Assembly (NCBI GenBank): GCA_036504075.1
Contig: DASXVX010000016.1
Coordinates: 68,503-132,502, forward strand
Reading direction: 5' to 3'
Source: DASXVX01 sp036504075
GTDB taxonomy: Bacteria > Bacillota > Sulfobacillia > Symbiobacteriales > Symbiobacteriaceae
DNA: 64,000 bases
Under the pieces are notes generated by a model. That model saw only the letters and a program-made list of their open reading frames with translations, was not told where the DNA came from and ran no database searches. A program made the translations under genes and the position numbers. Shown in pieces: positions 33,601 through 42,337 of this stretch. Within the stretch, counting starts at the first letter, position 1. Every line of letters starts with the position of its first letter.

Positions 33601-34185
33601 TCAAATCTCCCCGCGGGCCCGGCGCCCCTCGACCCAGCACTTGCGGCAGCGCGCTTCGTACTTGTCGCCCGCCCCGACGGAGACGTCTTCCTTTTTGGCC
33701 CGCAAGGCGAACGGCTTGGTGGAAGGCTCCCCGCAGACCACGCAGACGCCGTACACCGAGGTGATGTTGTCGGCAACGGCCAATAGCTCCGGCATGATCC
33801 CGAAGGACTTGCCTTCGGACGTCTGCGAAAGCCCCGCCAGAATGACGTAATGCCCCCGGTTGGCCAGTTCCTGCACGGCTTCCACCAGTGATCGGTCGTA
33901 GAACTGCGCCTCGTCGATGGCGATGACCGACGGCTTGTGCATTTCGGCGTACCACAGGATCTCCAGGGGGTTATCGGTATGGACCGCCTCAAATCGCACG
34001 CCATCGTGGGACATGATCACTTCATCTTCCCCGAAACGGGCCGCAAGTTTCGGCTGGAAGACGGCGGCGGTGCGTTTGGCCAACATGAAAGTCCGTACCC
34101 GGCGAATCAACTCCGTCGTTTTGCCGGCGTACATACTGCCTGAAGTAATCACATCGATCCAGCCGTAGTTCAAATTGCGATGCAA
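33601..34185 (-). CDS. tdk: Thymidine kinase, type II
   Basis: Phosphorylates thymidine for salvage. 194 residues from a TTG start, 8 bases after GAGGGGG. The P-loop is GSMYAGKT (16-23), VIAIDEAQF about 87-95 carries the catalytic Glu, and the C-terminal zinc site comprises CVVCG (about 147) and CRKC (about 181). These are all features of the bacterial tetrameric type. The P-loop differs slightly from the common GPMFSGKT. The gene lies between the glucan genes and cwlD, independently terminated. Confidence 0.93.
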   Translation of the reverse strand: MHRNLNYGWIDVITSGSMYAGKTTELIRRVRTFMLAKRTAAVFQPKLAARFGEDEVIMSHDGVRFEAVHTDNPLEILWYAEMHKPSVIAIDEAQFYDRSLVEAVQELANRGHYVILAGLSQTSEGKSFGIMPELLAVADNITSVYGVCVVCGEPSTKPFALRAKKEDVSVGAGDKYEARCRKCWVEGRRARGEI

Positions 34186-34293
34186 AACGGGAACCCCCTC
34201 TGGCCGAACTCGCTCAGAGAGGGTTCGTGATGTCGTCCCCGCAATCCTCCGCGATTCGAAGGTTTTGGGTTGCCGGGGGCGGTTCCCAGCCGA

Positions 34294-35034
34294 CTAACGC
34301 CCGAGCGAGCCGCCGGCATTGGCGTTCGGCACCTGCGCCTTGAAGTAGTCCGCCAGCCCCAGTGCGATGGCCGTCGCCACCGTTCGCTGGTAAGTCGGGT
34401 CTTTCAGTTGCCGGTGCTCCCGGTCGTGCGTGAGGAAGCCTACCTCCACCATCGCCGCCGCCACCGGTGAGTTGCGAAGCACAAAGTAGTCGGCCGGGAG
34501 TACCGTCCGGGTGGTAGGCGTCAGAAGCCGGAACTGGTTCTGGATCGCCAGGGCCAGTTCCTTGCCCGCCGGCAGGCCGTCCTTCTGGTAGAAGGTCTGA
34601 GCCCCCCAGCAGTTGCAGGCGTCCTTGTTGGCGTGAATGCTCACGTAAACGTGCGCCTTGTGCCGGCCCGCCAGCGCCACTCGTTTGCCCAGTTCCTCCC
34701 GGATCGTCCCGCCCAGGTTCGTGTCCTCCGTCCGGGTCAGCACCACGGTAACGCCTTGCTGCTCCAGCATCTGTTTCAGCGCCATACTGATTTCCAGGAC
34801 CACCGTTTTCTCCAGCGTCTCACCCACCACGGCCCCGGGGTCCTCACCGCCGTGGCCCGGGTCGAGAATGACCACGGTCCCACTCAGCCAGCGGCGGGCA
34901 TCCGTCAGCTCCGCCTGCACCGCCAGGTCTGTGCGCTGCGCCAGGGCGGCGCTCCCGGACACCGCCCACACCAACAGCAACGCCAGGCCGACCACCGCGA
35001 CCCGGCGCGAAAAATCTCGCTGCACCAGGCTCAC
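34294..35034 (-). CDS. cwlD: N-acetylmuramoyl-L-alanine amidase, CwlD-like
   Basis: 246 residues with a signal peptide or anchor (VAVVGLALLLVWAVSGSAALA, about 12-32) and an Amidase_3 domain. The zinc site has VVILDPGHGGEDPG with His about 60, Glu in GETLEKTVVLE and VSIHANKDA with His about 128. The catalytic Glu is in MVEVGFLTHDREH. CwlD makes muramic delta-lactam in spore cortex, and in Bacillus the gene is near rplM-rpsI, as here. This supports a spore-forming host. A general autolysin of the same family is the alternative. Confidence 0.85.
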   Translation of the reverse strand: MSLVQRDFSRRVAVVGLALLLVWAVSGSAALAQRTDLAVQAELTDARRWLSGTVVILDPGHGGEDPGAVVGETLEKTVVLEISMALKQMLEQQGVTVVLTRTEDTNLGGTIREELGKRVALAGRHKAHVYVSIHANKDACNCWGAQTFYQKDGLPAGKELALAIQNQFRLLTPTTRTVLPADYFVLRNSPVAAAMVEVGFLTHDREHRQLKDPTYQRTVATAIALGLADYFKAQVPNANAGGSLGR

Positions 35035-35103
35035 CCCTCTTGCGGGAAAGCTATGCAGCTAGACTGCCCAGCTAGAAAGGCTTCCATCCAAGCCGGGCCA
35101 AAC

Positions 35104-35151
35104 GGTTCAGGTGACCGGTTCAGGTGACCGGTTCAGGTGACCGGTTCAGGT
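35104..35151. repeat. Tandem repeat, 3.7 copies of a 13-bp unit
   Basis: GGTTCAGGTGACC three times plus GGTTCAGGT. Each unit contains GGTGACC, a near-palindrome. It lies between cwlD and the rpsI terminator. Confidence 0.85.
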
Positions 35152-35159
35152 CATAAGCA

Positions 35160-35187
35160 GAGCCCGCAGCATTTCGGCTGCGGGCTC
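35160..35187 (-). terminator. Terminator of rplM-rpsI
   Basis: Perfect 11-bp stem GAGCCCGCAGC / GCTGCGGGCTC, 8 bases past the rpsI stop; a short T-containing tail TGCTTAT follows. Confidence 0.65.
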
Positions 35188-35195
35188 GGTAAATC

Positions 35196-35591
35196 TTAAC
35201 GCTTGGAGAACTGCGGACGCTTGCGGGCCTTCTTCAGGCCGTACTTGCGGCGCTCCTTCATGCGCGGGTCACGGGTCAGGAAGCCGGCCTGCTTCAGGCC
35301 GGCCCGGAAGGTGCCGTCCACCTTCAACAGGGCCCGAGAAGCACCATGACGGATCGCGCCGGCCTGGCCGGAAACACCACCGCCAATAACATTGACGATC
35401 ATGTCGAACTTGCCGGTAGTCCCGGTAAGCTCCAGGGGGCTGGCGACCAACATCTGCAGGGTCTTCAGGCCGAAGTAATCCTCCACGGTACGGGAGTTAA
35501 CGGTAATAGCGCCGGTGCCCGGAACAAGCCGGACCCGAGCGACGGCATTCTTACGACGGCCGGTGCCCAAATACTGCACGAGAGTGCTCAT
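35196..35591 (-). CDS. rpsI: Ribosomal protein S9
   Basis: 131 residues, the usual length. It starts near YLGTGRRKNAVARVRL and ends with the basic tail KKARKRPQFSKR that reaches the P-site tRNA. Lies 20 bases after rplM with GGAGG before the ATG. Cotranscribed with rplM. Confidence 0.97.
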   Translation of the reverse strand: MSTLVQYLGTGRRKNAVARVRLVPGTGAITVNSRTVEDYFGLKTLQMLVASPLELTGTTGKFDMIVNVIGGGVSGQAGAIRHGASRALLKVDGTFRAGLKQAGFLTRDPRMKERRKYGLKKARKRPQFSKR

Positions 35592-35611
35592 GTATCACAC
35601 GCCTCCTTTCG

Positions 35612-36043
35612 TTAGACTTCCAGCTTCTCCGGCATCTGCGCCGCATGCGGGTGCTCCGGACCAGCATACACCTTCAGCTTGCGGTACATGTCCGCGCCGA
35701 GCTTATTGTGAGGAAGCATCCCTTTGATGGCGTGTTCGAGCACCCGAATCGGGTGCTTCTGGAGCAGAGCCCCGGCGGTGACGGACTTCTGGCCGCCCGG
35801 ATAGCCGGTGTGCCGAAGGTAGACCTTATCCATCAGCTTGTTGCCGGTCAGGTGGATCTTTTCGGCGTTGACGATGATGATAAAGTCGCCGCAATCGGTA
35901 TGGGGCGTGAACGTGGGCTTGTGCTTGCCGCGCAACATGGCGGCGAGCTTCGAAGCCAGGCGGCCGAGGGTCTGGCCTTCGGCGTCAACCACGTACCACT
36001 TCCGCTCGACATTCTGCGGATTGGCCATGAATGTAGTGCTCAA
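35612..36043 (-). CDS. rplM: Ribosomal protein L13
   Basis: 143 residues from a TTG start, 7 bases after GGAGGG. Recognised by ERKWYVVDAEGQTLGRLAS, CGDFIIIVNAEKIHLTGNK, YLRHTGYPGG and GMLPHNKLG. First gene of the rplM-rpsI unit, with a good promoter and a structured leader upstream. Confidence 0.97.
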   Translation of the reverse strand: MSTTFMANPQNVERKWYVVDAEGQTLGRLASKLAAMLRGKHKPTFTPHTDCGDFIIIVNAEKIHLTGNKLMDKVYLRHTGYPGGQKSVTAGALLQKHPIRVLEHAIKGMLPHNKLGADMYRKLKVYAGPEHPHAAQMPEKLEV

Positions 36044-36075
36044 CTGGATTCCCTCCTACGGAGAATGAGAGCAGG

Positions 36076-36152
36076 AACCAGGGGCGCATCTATGCTTATC
36101 GGCCACGCCCGGCGTACACGGGGCTAGCGTGAGGTCCGGGTCGCGCCTGGTT
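36076..36152 (-). promoter_or_regulatory. Probable structured leader of rplM (L13 leader-like)
   Basis: The transcript upstream of rplM has CCTGG-type arms: AAACCAGG (start side) pairs with CCTGGTT just before the Shine-Dalgarno region, enclosing about 60 bases with more inverted segments. L13 autoregulatory leaders are known in Firmicutes. I cannot confirm the consensus by eye. Confidence 0.4.
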
Positions 36153-36187
36153 TGGCGTAAGATACAGATCCCGAGTCAACGTGTAAT

Positions 36188-36216
36188 AGTGTACATTGCC
36201 AAACTCGCCCTGTCAA
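36188..36216 (-). promoter_or_regulatory. Sigma-A promoter of rplM-rpsI
   Basis: TTGACA and TACACT separated by exactly 17 bases, reading toward rplM about 145 bases away. Perfect -35. Confidence 0.8.
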
Positions 36217-36410
36217 CCCTCGCTCCGGGGTACCCTGCTTGCTCCCCGGCCGCTGTCGCTCCAGGGCATCCTACTTGCTCGCCGGTCGCCGGCCCTTCTG
36301 TACGGCCTTGAGGGGGTTCGCCAGCGCCCGAATGTCGCTGCGCAGGATGCCCCTGCGCTCCGCTCGGGACGCAGGATACCCCTTCGCTTGCGCGCACAGC
36401 GGCGGGGCCG
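36217..36410. repeat. Gene-free stretch with degenerate inverted/direct repeats
   Basis: No gene is seen. It holds at least four related blocks: GAGCAAGCAGGGTACCCCGG and GAGCAAGTAGGATGCCCTGG on the minus strand; GCGCAGGATGCCCCTGCGC and ACGCAGGATACCCCTTCGC on the plus strand. The inverted pairs could fold into a long stem. Similar sequences occur at about 9150-9225 and 20031-20060. Confidence 0.5.
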
Positions 36411-37190
36411 TCAATCTTGCGGGGCCTCGTCGTGCGGTGCCGGGCCGGGGCCGTAGTGCACCTCTTCAAGGCATAGTCCATGGGCCAGGAGCGTCTTGCC
36501 CGCCCGGGTCCGGTCCCCGGTCGCCAGGGCCGCCTGCACGTCGTCCACGGTGCGCCGCCCGGCCCCTGCTTCCAGCAAGGTGCCGGCGATAATCCGCACC
36601 ATGTTGTACAGAAAGCCATCCGCCTCCACGTCGATGTAGACGAAAGGCGCCTGTGCCGTCAGATCCACCCGGCTTACCGTCCGGACCGAAGTCTTCGCCG
36701 CACCGCCGGTCGACCGGAACGCGGCAAAGTCATGCTTCCCGATCAGCAGCCCCCCGGCCTCACGCATCCGGGCCAGGTCCAGGTCCCGCCCCCAGTGAAA
36801 GGCATACAGCCGGGTGAGCGGCGACTGAAAGACCGCCTGCTCGATGGTGTAGCGGTACCGCTTCGAAACCGCCCAGTACCGGGCGTGAAACTCATCCGGC
36901 ACCGCTTCAGCCGCCACTGCGACGATATCCGACGGCAAGCGCTGGTTCAACGCGTACGGCCACCGGTCCAGCGGAATCCGACTCGCCGTCCGGAAGTGGA
37001 CAATCTGGCCCCGCGCATGCACCCCTGCATCCGTCCGCCCCGCCGCGGCGCCAATCTTGAACGCCGGATCGCCGGTGAGAATCCGCAGGGCATCCTCCAG
37101 CTTCTCCTGGATGGTCACCCCGTTCGGTTGCCGCTGAAACCCGGCATACCCGGTTCCATCGTACTGCAGCGTCAGCTTGATCGTCGGCAT
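36411..37190 (-). CDS. truA: tRNA pseudouridine synthase A
   Basis: Makes pseudouridine at positions 38-40 of tRNA anticodon stem-loops. 259 residues; LTLQYDGTGYAGFQRQPNG at the start, AGRTDAGVHARGQIVHF near 50-66 with the catalytic Asp54, and the C-terminal FLYNMVRIIAGTLLEAG are all TruA hallmarks. It is the last gene of the ecfA1-ecfA2-ecfT-truA set, 16 bases after ecfT, as in many Firmicutes. Confidence 0.95.
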   Translation of the reverse strand: MPTIKLTLQYDGTGYAGFQRQPNGVTIQEKLEDALRILTGDPAFKIGAAAGRTDAGVHARGQIVHFRTASRIPLDRWPYALNQRLPSDIVAVAAEAVPDEFHARYWAVSKRYRYTIEQAVFQSPLTRLYAFHWGRDLDLARMREAGGLLIGKHDFAAFRSTGGAAKTSVRTVSRVDLTAQAPFVYIDVEADGFLYNMVRIIAGTLLEAGAGRRTVDDVQAALATGDRTRAGKTLLAHGLCLEEVHYGPGPAPHDEAPQD

Positions 37191-37206
37191 GCCACCGCCC
37201 CCGCCT

Positions 37207-38016
37207 TCACCCCAGGTGCCTCACCCGCAGGTACGTGACCGTCGCGGTCAACGCCACCAGCACCGTCAGCGCCGCAAAGTCACGCGCGGTAAATACCAGT
37301 TGTTTCATCTTGGTCCGCCCCTGGCCGCCCCGGTAGCCCCGCGCCTCCATGGCCGTCGCCAGCTCGTCCGCCCGTCGGAACGCCGCCACAAACAGCGGCA
37401 CCATCACCGGAATCAGTCCCCGGGCCCGGTTCATCAGGTTCCCCGATTGAAAGTCTGCCCCACGGGCCGCCTGAGCCCGCATGATCCGGTCCGCTTCCTC
37501 TGCCAGCGTTGGAATGAACCGCAGCGCAATGGTCATCATCAGCGCCAGTTCGTGCGCCGGCACGCCCAGCGGCGATAACGGCCGTAGGAGCCGCTCCATG
37601 CCGTCCGTCAGGTGAATCGGCGACGTCGTGAGCGTCAGCAGCGACGCCGTCACCACCAGAAGCACCAGCCGGATGGCGGCGATCGCCGACAGAACGATCC
37701 CCTCGCGGGTGATCGTAAACCGCCCGATGTGCCAGAGTGCTTCCCCTGGTGTCAGGAAGGCGTTGAAGACCACCGTAATCGCCAGGAAAATCAAAATCGG
37801 CCTGAGACCCCGGAGAATGAACTTGATCGGCACCTGACTGAGCAGCACTGCCATCAGGCTGAAGAGCACCACAATGAGATACCCCGGCCAGGCCTTGGGC
37901 AGGAAAATGACCACGCTCATAAAGATCACACCGAGAATCTTCGTTCGGGGGTCCAACCGGTGCAGGAGCGAATCGCCGGGGAAGTACTGGCCAATGGTTA
38001 CAGCCGACATGTTCAC
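37207..38016 (-). CDS. ecfT: ECF transporter transmembrane component EcfT
   Basis: Membrane scaffold of energy-coupling factor vitamin transporters. 269 residues with about five or six hydrophobic segments. The coupling motifs ALRFIPTLAEEADRIMRAQAARG and FRRADELATAMEARGYRGG hold the two A-R-G signatures that contact the ATPases. The GTG start overlaps the ecfA2 stop. Substrate-binding S components are not in this window, so the vitamin(s) cannot be named. Confidence 0.93.
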   Translation of the reverse strand: MNMSAVTIGQYFPGDSLLHRLDPRTKILGVIFMSVVIFLPKAWPGYLIVVLFSLMAVLLSQVPIKFILRGLRPILIFLAITVVFNAFLTPGEALWHIGRFTITREGIVLSAIAAIRLVLLVVTASLLTLTTSPIHLTDGMERLLRPLSPLGVPAHELALMMTIALRFIPTLAEEADRIMRAQAARGADFQSGNLMNRARGLIPVMVPLFVAAFRRADELATAMEARGYRGGQGRTKMKQLVFTARDFAALTVLVALTATVTYLRVRHLG

Positions 38017-38873
38017 CGGCGCTTTCCTCCCTTCCCGAGCGCCGCCAGAATGGCCGCGGTCGTCTGTTCGAGGGTCACGGCGCCCGCCGGCAGGTTCCAG
38101 CCCTGGTCACGAAGCTGGTCCAGCAGCACCACCGCCGCCGGCACCCCCAGCCCGATGGACTCCAGATCAGCCCGCCGGGAGAACAGTTCCGACGGCGAGC
38201 CCACCAAGTGGACCCGCCCCCGGTGCATGACCAGCACCTTGTCGGCCATCTCCGCAACATCATCCATCGAGTGGGAGACCAGGCAGACCGTCATTCCCAG
38301 GCTCGGGAACGTGCGAACCAGTGACAGAATCTCCTCCCGACCCCGCGGGTCCAGACCCGCCGTTGGCTCGTCCAGAATCAACACCCGCGGCTCCATGGCT
38401 AACACGCCCGCCAGGGCGACCCGGCGGGCCTGCCCGCCCGAAAGCGAGAACGGCGAGCGGCTGCGGAACGACTCGTCCAGCCCTACCCGCTGCATGGCCC
38501 GGGCCACCCGCCGCTCCACCTCGTCGGTGAGAAGCTTCATGTTCCGCGGCCCGAAGGCGATGTCCTCGTAGACCGTCTCCCCGAACAGCTGGTGCTCAGG
38601 GTACTGGAAGACCAGCCCCACCTTTTGCCGCACCGCTTTCAGGTCGACCCCCCGCACCGCGAGGTCCACGCCGTCAACCTGCACCTGCCCCTGGGTCGGC
38701 TTCAGAAGCCCGTTCATGTGCTGAATCAGCGTCGACTTGCCCGAGCCCGTCGGCCCGATAATGCCCCAGAACTCCCCATCGGGAATGGTCAGGGTGATAT
38801 CGTCCAGCGCCTGCCATTGGAACGGAGTGCCCGGCTGGTACGTATAACTGACGTGTTCTAGCGTAATCGGCAT
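38013..38873 (-). CDS. ecfA2: ECF transporter ATPase EcfA2
   Basis: 286-residue ABC ATPase. Walker A GPTGSGKST (about 41-49), Q-loop VFQYPEHQLF, signature LSGGQARRVA, Walker B VLILDEPTAGLD, and H-loop VSHSMDDV. Overlaps ecfA1 by 16 bases and ecfT by 4, implying translational coupling. It forms the ATPase dimer with EcfA1. Confidence 0.93.
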   Translation of the reverse strand: MPITLEHVSYTYQPGTPFQWQALDDITLTIPDGEFWGIIGPTGSGKSTLIQHMNGLLKPTQGQVQVDGVDLAVRGVDLKAVRQKVGLVFQYPEHQLFGETVYEDIAFGPRNMKLLTDEVERRVARAMQRVGLDESFRSRSPFSLSGGQARRVALAGVLAMEPRVLILDEPTAGLDPRGREEILSLVRTFPSLGMTVCLVSHSMDDVAEMADKVLVMHRGRVHLVGSPSELFSRRADLESIGLGVPAAVVLLDQLRDQGWNLPAGAVTLEQTTAAILAALGKGGKRR

Positions 38874-39739
38874 AGCGCTTCCACCAGTTCATCGAGAGTG
38901 AGAATGGAGTCCGGAAGGAGAATGCCCGACGCCCGGAGCCGATCCGCCACCGCCACCGCCGGCGGCACGTCCAACCGGAGTTCCCGGAGCCGCTGCGACT
39001 GCACAAAGATCTCCCGAGGCGTCCCCGCAAGCTGGATCCGGCCCTCCGCCATGACGACGACCCGGTCAGCCAGGGCCGCCTCCTCCATGAAGTGGGTGAT
39101 CCAGACCACGGCGATGCCAAACTCCCGGTTCAGCCGGTGAACCACCTCCACCACCTCCGCCCGCCCCGAAGGGTCGAGCATGGCGGTAGGCTCGTCCAGC
39201 ACCAGGCAGGCCGGCCGGAGCGCCAACACCCCGGCAATCGCCACCCGCTGCTTCTGCCCACCCGAGAGCAGGTGCGGCGCCCGGTCCCGCATCGCAGTCA
39301 TGCCGACCGTCGCCAGAGCCTCCGCCACCCGCTGCCGGATTTCCGGCGGCGGACAACCCTGGTTCTCGGGGCCGAACGCCACATCCTCCTCGACGATCGC
39401 CGCGACAATCTGGTTGTCCGGGTTCTGAAAGACCATGCCCACCCGGTCCCGGATGTCCCACAAATGCTTCTCGTCGGCGGTGTCCATGCCGTCCACCAGG
39501 ACGTGGCCCTCGCGCGGCAGCAAGAGCGCGTTAAAATGGCGGGCCAGCGTTGACTTGCCCGAACCGTTCATGCCCAGGACCGCCACGAACTCCCCCCGCC
39601 CAACGGCGAGGCTGACCTGGTCCAGGGCCAGGTGAATCTGCTGGGTAGCCGGATCGGTCGGAGCGTAGGCAAACGAAATGGAATCCACGGCAATAAAGGC
39701 ATCGCCCAAAGTCTCGGCACCTTCTCCTGCTAATCTCAT
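38858..39739 (-). CDS. ecfA1: ECF transporter ATPase EcfA1
   Basis: About 293-residue ABC ATPase: Walker A GMNGSGKST, Q-loop VFQNPDNQIVA, signature LSGGQKQRVA, Walker B CLVLDEPTAMLD, H-loop WITHFMEE. I use ATG 39739; the exact start is uncertain since a TTG a few codons downstream has AAGGTG before it. First gene of the ecf-truA unit, which follows the rplQ terminator by 55 bases. Confidence 0.9.
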   Translation of the reverse strand: MRLAGEGAETLGDAFIAVDSISFAYAPTDPATQQIHLALDQVSLAVGRGEFVAVLGMNGSGKSTLARHFNALLLPREGHVLVDGMDTADEKHLWDIRDRVGMVFQNPDNQIVAAIVEEDVAFGPENQGCPPPEIRQRVAEALATVGMTAMRDRAPHLLSGGQKQRVAIAGVLALRPACLVLDEPTAMLDPSGRAEVVEVVHRLNREFGIAVVWITHFMEEAALADRVVVMAEGRIQLAGTPREIFVQSQRLRELRLDVPPAVAVADRLRASGILLPDSILTLDELVEALCRLR

Positions 39740-39792
39740 CTTACGGTAACAGACCGCAGCGACAGTGGCAAGGATGCCACCCGGGACCACGG

Positions 39793-39831
39793 CCCAAAGG
39801 AAAGGCGAGCTCCGCAGAAGCGAAGCTCGCC
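39793..39831 (-). terminator. Terminator after rplQ
   Basis: GGCGAGCT / AGCTCGCC 8-bp stem followed by TTTCCTTT on the minus strand, 49 bases past the rplQ stop. It marks the end of the alpha operon before ecfA1. Confidence 0.7.
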
Positions 39832-39879
39832 CGTTCGCGCGCTACCAGTGAGGACTGCTCACAGGGGAGCGTCCGCTTA

Positions 39880-40221
39880 CTAAACCAGCTCCAGAATCGC
39901 CATCGGTGCGGCGTCGCCCTTGCGGACACCGGTCTTGATGACCCGCGTGTAGCCGCCATTGCGCTCCTTGTACCGGGGGGCGATGTTCTCGAACAGCTTC
40001 TTGACCACGGATTCATCATAAATGAAAGCCATGGCCTGACGGCGGGCGTGAAGATCACCACGCTTGGCGAGGGTAATGAACTCCTCGGCGATGCCCTTGA
40101 TCTCCTGGGCCTTGCCCTCCGTCGTCTCAATCCGCTCCTTGTCGAACAGAGCGGTCACGACGGTCCGGAACAGCGCCTTACGCGCGGAGCTGTCACGACC
40201 GAGCTTTTGATACTGAGCCAT
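39880..40221 (-). CDS. rplQ: Ribosomal protein L17
   Basis: 113 residues from ATG 40221, 7 bases after GGGGTGA; a GTG four codons earlier is less likely. Recognised by YQKLGRDSSARKALFRTVV and ERIETTEGKAQEIKGIAEEFI. Last gene of the alpha block. Confidence 0.95.
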   Translation of the reverse strand: MAQYQKLGRDSSARKALFRTVVTALFDKERIETTEGKAQEIKGIAEEFITLAKRGDLHARRQAMAFIYDESVVKKLFENIAPRYKERNGGYTRVIKTGVRKGDAAPMAILELV

Positions 40222-40268
40222 TTCGCATGTCACCCCTATCGTCAGTCAAAAGGTGGGAAGCGTGGGTG

Positions 40269-41216
40269 TTAGTCGTCAGACTCACGGAGCGAGAGGCCGA
40301 TGGCGGCCAACTTCTGCTTGACCTCTTCGAGGGACTTCTTGCCCAGGTTGCGGACTTTGATCATCTCTTCGTCCGATTTGGCGCACAGCTCTGCGACGGT
40401 GTTAATGCCTGCCCGCTTGAGGCAGTTGTAAGACCGCACGGAGAGGTCCAGTTCCTCGATGGTCATTTCCATGAGCTTGTTCCGGTCGTTCTCATCCTTC
40501 TCCTGCATAACCTCGATGGTATCCGCATCGTCGGTCAGGGAGAGGAAGAGTTCCAGGTGTTCCTTGAGGATCTTGGCGCCCCAGGAGCAAGCCTCGTCCG
40601 GCTTGATCGTCCCGTTGGTCCAGACCTCGAGGGTCAGCTTGTCGTAGTTGGTACGGTTGCCGACACGGGTGTGCTCAATGGTGTAGTTAACCCGGCGGAT
40701 TGGACTGAAAATCGAGTCCACCGGAATCACACCGATCGGCATATCCGGCGACTTGTTCTGGTCCGCCGGGACATACCCGCGCCCCTTGCCGACAGCAATC
40801 TCAGCCACGAGCCGTCCGCCCTTGTCCAGGGTAGCGATGTGCAGGTCCGGGTTGAGGATCTCCACATCGGCGTCCGTATGAATGTCCCCAGCCTTGACTT
40901 CACCTTCGCCGTCCGCCTCGATGCGGAGAAGCTTGGATTCGTCGCTGTGCACCTTCAGCGAGAGCTGCTTGAGGTTGAGGATTATATCCGTAACGTCCTC
41001 TACGACCCCGGGGATCGTGGAGAATTCATGCAGCACGCCGTCGATCTTCACAGAGGTGACTGCGGCCCCTGGCAGGGACGAAAGCAGGATACGCCGCAGT
41101 GAATTGCCAAGGGTGATGCCGTAGCCACGCTCGAGCGGCTCAACCACGAATTTGCCGTAGCTGTTGTCCTCGGCTAGCTCCACGCACTCAATCTTGGGCT
41201 TTTCCATTCCGATCAT
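40269..41216 (-). CDS. rpoA: RNA polymerase alpha subunit
   Basis: 315 residues. The N-terminal dimer domain contains YGKFVVEPLERGYGITLGNSLRRILLSSL, and the C-terminal domain IEELDLSVRSYNCLKRAGINTVAEL contacts UP elements and activators. Located between rpsD and rplQ, the standard alpha-operon order. Confidence 0.97.
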   Translation of the reverse strand: MIGMEKPKIECVELAEDNSYGKFVVEPLERGYGITLGNSLRRILLSSLPGAAVTSVKIDGVLHEFSTIPGVVEDVTDIILNLKQLSLKVHSDESKLLRIEADGEGEVKAGDIHTDADVEILNPDLHIATLDKGGRLVAEIAVGKGRGYVPADQNKSPDMPIGVIPVDSIFSPIRRVNYTIEHTRVGNRTNYDKLTLEVWTNGTIKPDEACSWGAKILKEHLELFLSLTDDADTIEVMQEKDENDRNKLMEMTIEELDLSVRSYNCLKRAGINTVAELCAKSDEEMIKVRNLGKKSLEEVKQKLAAIGLSLRESDD

Positions 41217-41293
41217 TTGCAGATACCCCCATTCCCTGTTCGCTCAACCCACGAGCTCCCTACGCCGCTGCGACTGTCTCCGAAATCCAATGA

Positions 41294-41908
41294 TTAACGG
41301 GAGTACAGTTCGACGATGAGGTGCTCCTGGACGGGGGCGTCGATTTCATCCCGGTTCGGCAGCCGGACCACGGTCCCACGCATGGCCTCAGCCTCGACCG
41401 TCAGCCAGGCCGGAATGGTGACGGCCGTGTTGGCAATCAGTTCCTTCGCCCGCTTGTGGTCGTGCCGCAACGCAATGACTTCACCCTCGCGGCACAGGTA
41501 CGACGGAATGTTAACCTTCCGACCGTTGACCTCGATATGGGAGTGCTTCACGATCTGACGGGCTTCCGAACGGCTCGCGGCAAAACCCATCCGATAAATC
41601 ACGTTGTCCAGGCGGCGCTCCAGGATCTGGAGCAGAATCTCGCCGGTGACGCCCTTCTTGCGGGCGGCCAGGTCAAAGTACCGCTCGAACTGGGTCTCAA
41701 GCACGCCGTAGAACCGGCGGGCCTTCTGCTTCTCACGGAGCTGGACCCCGTACTCAGACACCTTGCGACGGGAAAGGCCATGCTGCCCCGGCGGAGTGTT
41801 CCGCTTCACGACCGGGCACTTGTCGCTATAGCACTTGTCGCCCTTGAGATATAACTTAACGCCTTCCCGGCGGCAAAGCCGGCAGACAGCGTCGGTATAA
41901 CGCGCCAT
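41294..41908 (-). CDS. rpsD: Ribosomal protein S4, zinc-binding form
   Basis: 204 residues. The N-terminus has four Cys (C9, C12, C26, C31: CRLC...CYSDKC) as in the zinc form. GQHGLSRRKVSEYGVQLREKQK and the S4 domain NVIYRMGFAASRSEARQIVKHSH follow. Unlike in Bacillus, rpsD lies inside the alpha operon here. Confidence 0.96.
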   Translation of the reverse strand: MARYTDAVCRLCRREGVKLYLKGDKCYSDKCPVVKRNTPPGQHGLSRRKVSEYGVQLREKQKARRFYGVLETQFERYFDLAARKKGVTGEILLQILERRLDNVIYRMGFAASRSEARQIVKHSHIEVNGRKVNIPSYLCREGEVIALRHDHKRAKELIANTAVTIPAWLTVEAEAMRGTVVRLPNRDEIDAPVQEHLIVELYSR

Positions 41909-41931
41909 GTGTGTTCAGTCCCCTCCTCTTC

Positions 41932-42321
41932 CTACACCCGGCGCCGCTTCGGCGGGCGGCAACCGTTGTGGGGGATCGGCGTCACGTCTTTAATCGTCGT
42001 GACTTCCAATCCGGCAGCCTGCAGCTGACGGATAGCTGCTTCACGGCCCGACCCCGGGCCCTTCACGTAGACTTCGACCTCACGCATGCCATGTTCCATG
42101 GCGTTCTTGGCTGCCGCTTCGGCCGCCATCTGCGAGGCGAACGGAGTGGACTTACGGGAACCCTTGAAACCCATACCGCCGGAAGTCGCCCAGGAAACGG
42201 CGTTCCCCGCTACGTCGGTAATGGTCACGATGGTGTTGTTGAAAGTAGAACGGATATGGGCCACGCCTTTATCGATGTGCTTCCGTTCCTTCTTCTTCGT
42301 ACGAACAGCGCGCTTCGCCAT
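41932..42321 (-). CDS. rpsK: Ribosomal protein S11
   Basis: 129 residues: IRSTFNNTIVTITDVAGNAV, GSRKSTPFASQMAAE and the C-terminus DVTPIPHNGCRPPKRRRV are diagnostic. Between rpsM and rpsD. Confidence 0.97.
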   Translation of the reverse strand: MAKRAVRTKKKERKHIDKGVAHIRSTFNNTIVTITDVAGNAVSWATSGGMGFKGSRKSTPFASQMAAEAAAKNAMEHGMREVEVYVKGPGSGREAAIRQLQAAGLEVTTIKDVTPIPHNGCRPPKRRRV

Positions 42322-42337
42322 TTAGACGTGTCCCTCC

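Noticed and set aside
35104..35151. CRISPR array or origin iterons
   Set aside because: No spacers, and no replication genes near. Treated as a tandem repeat.
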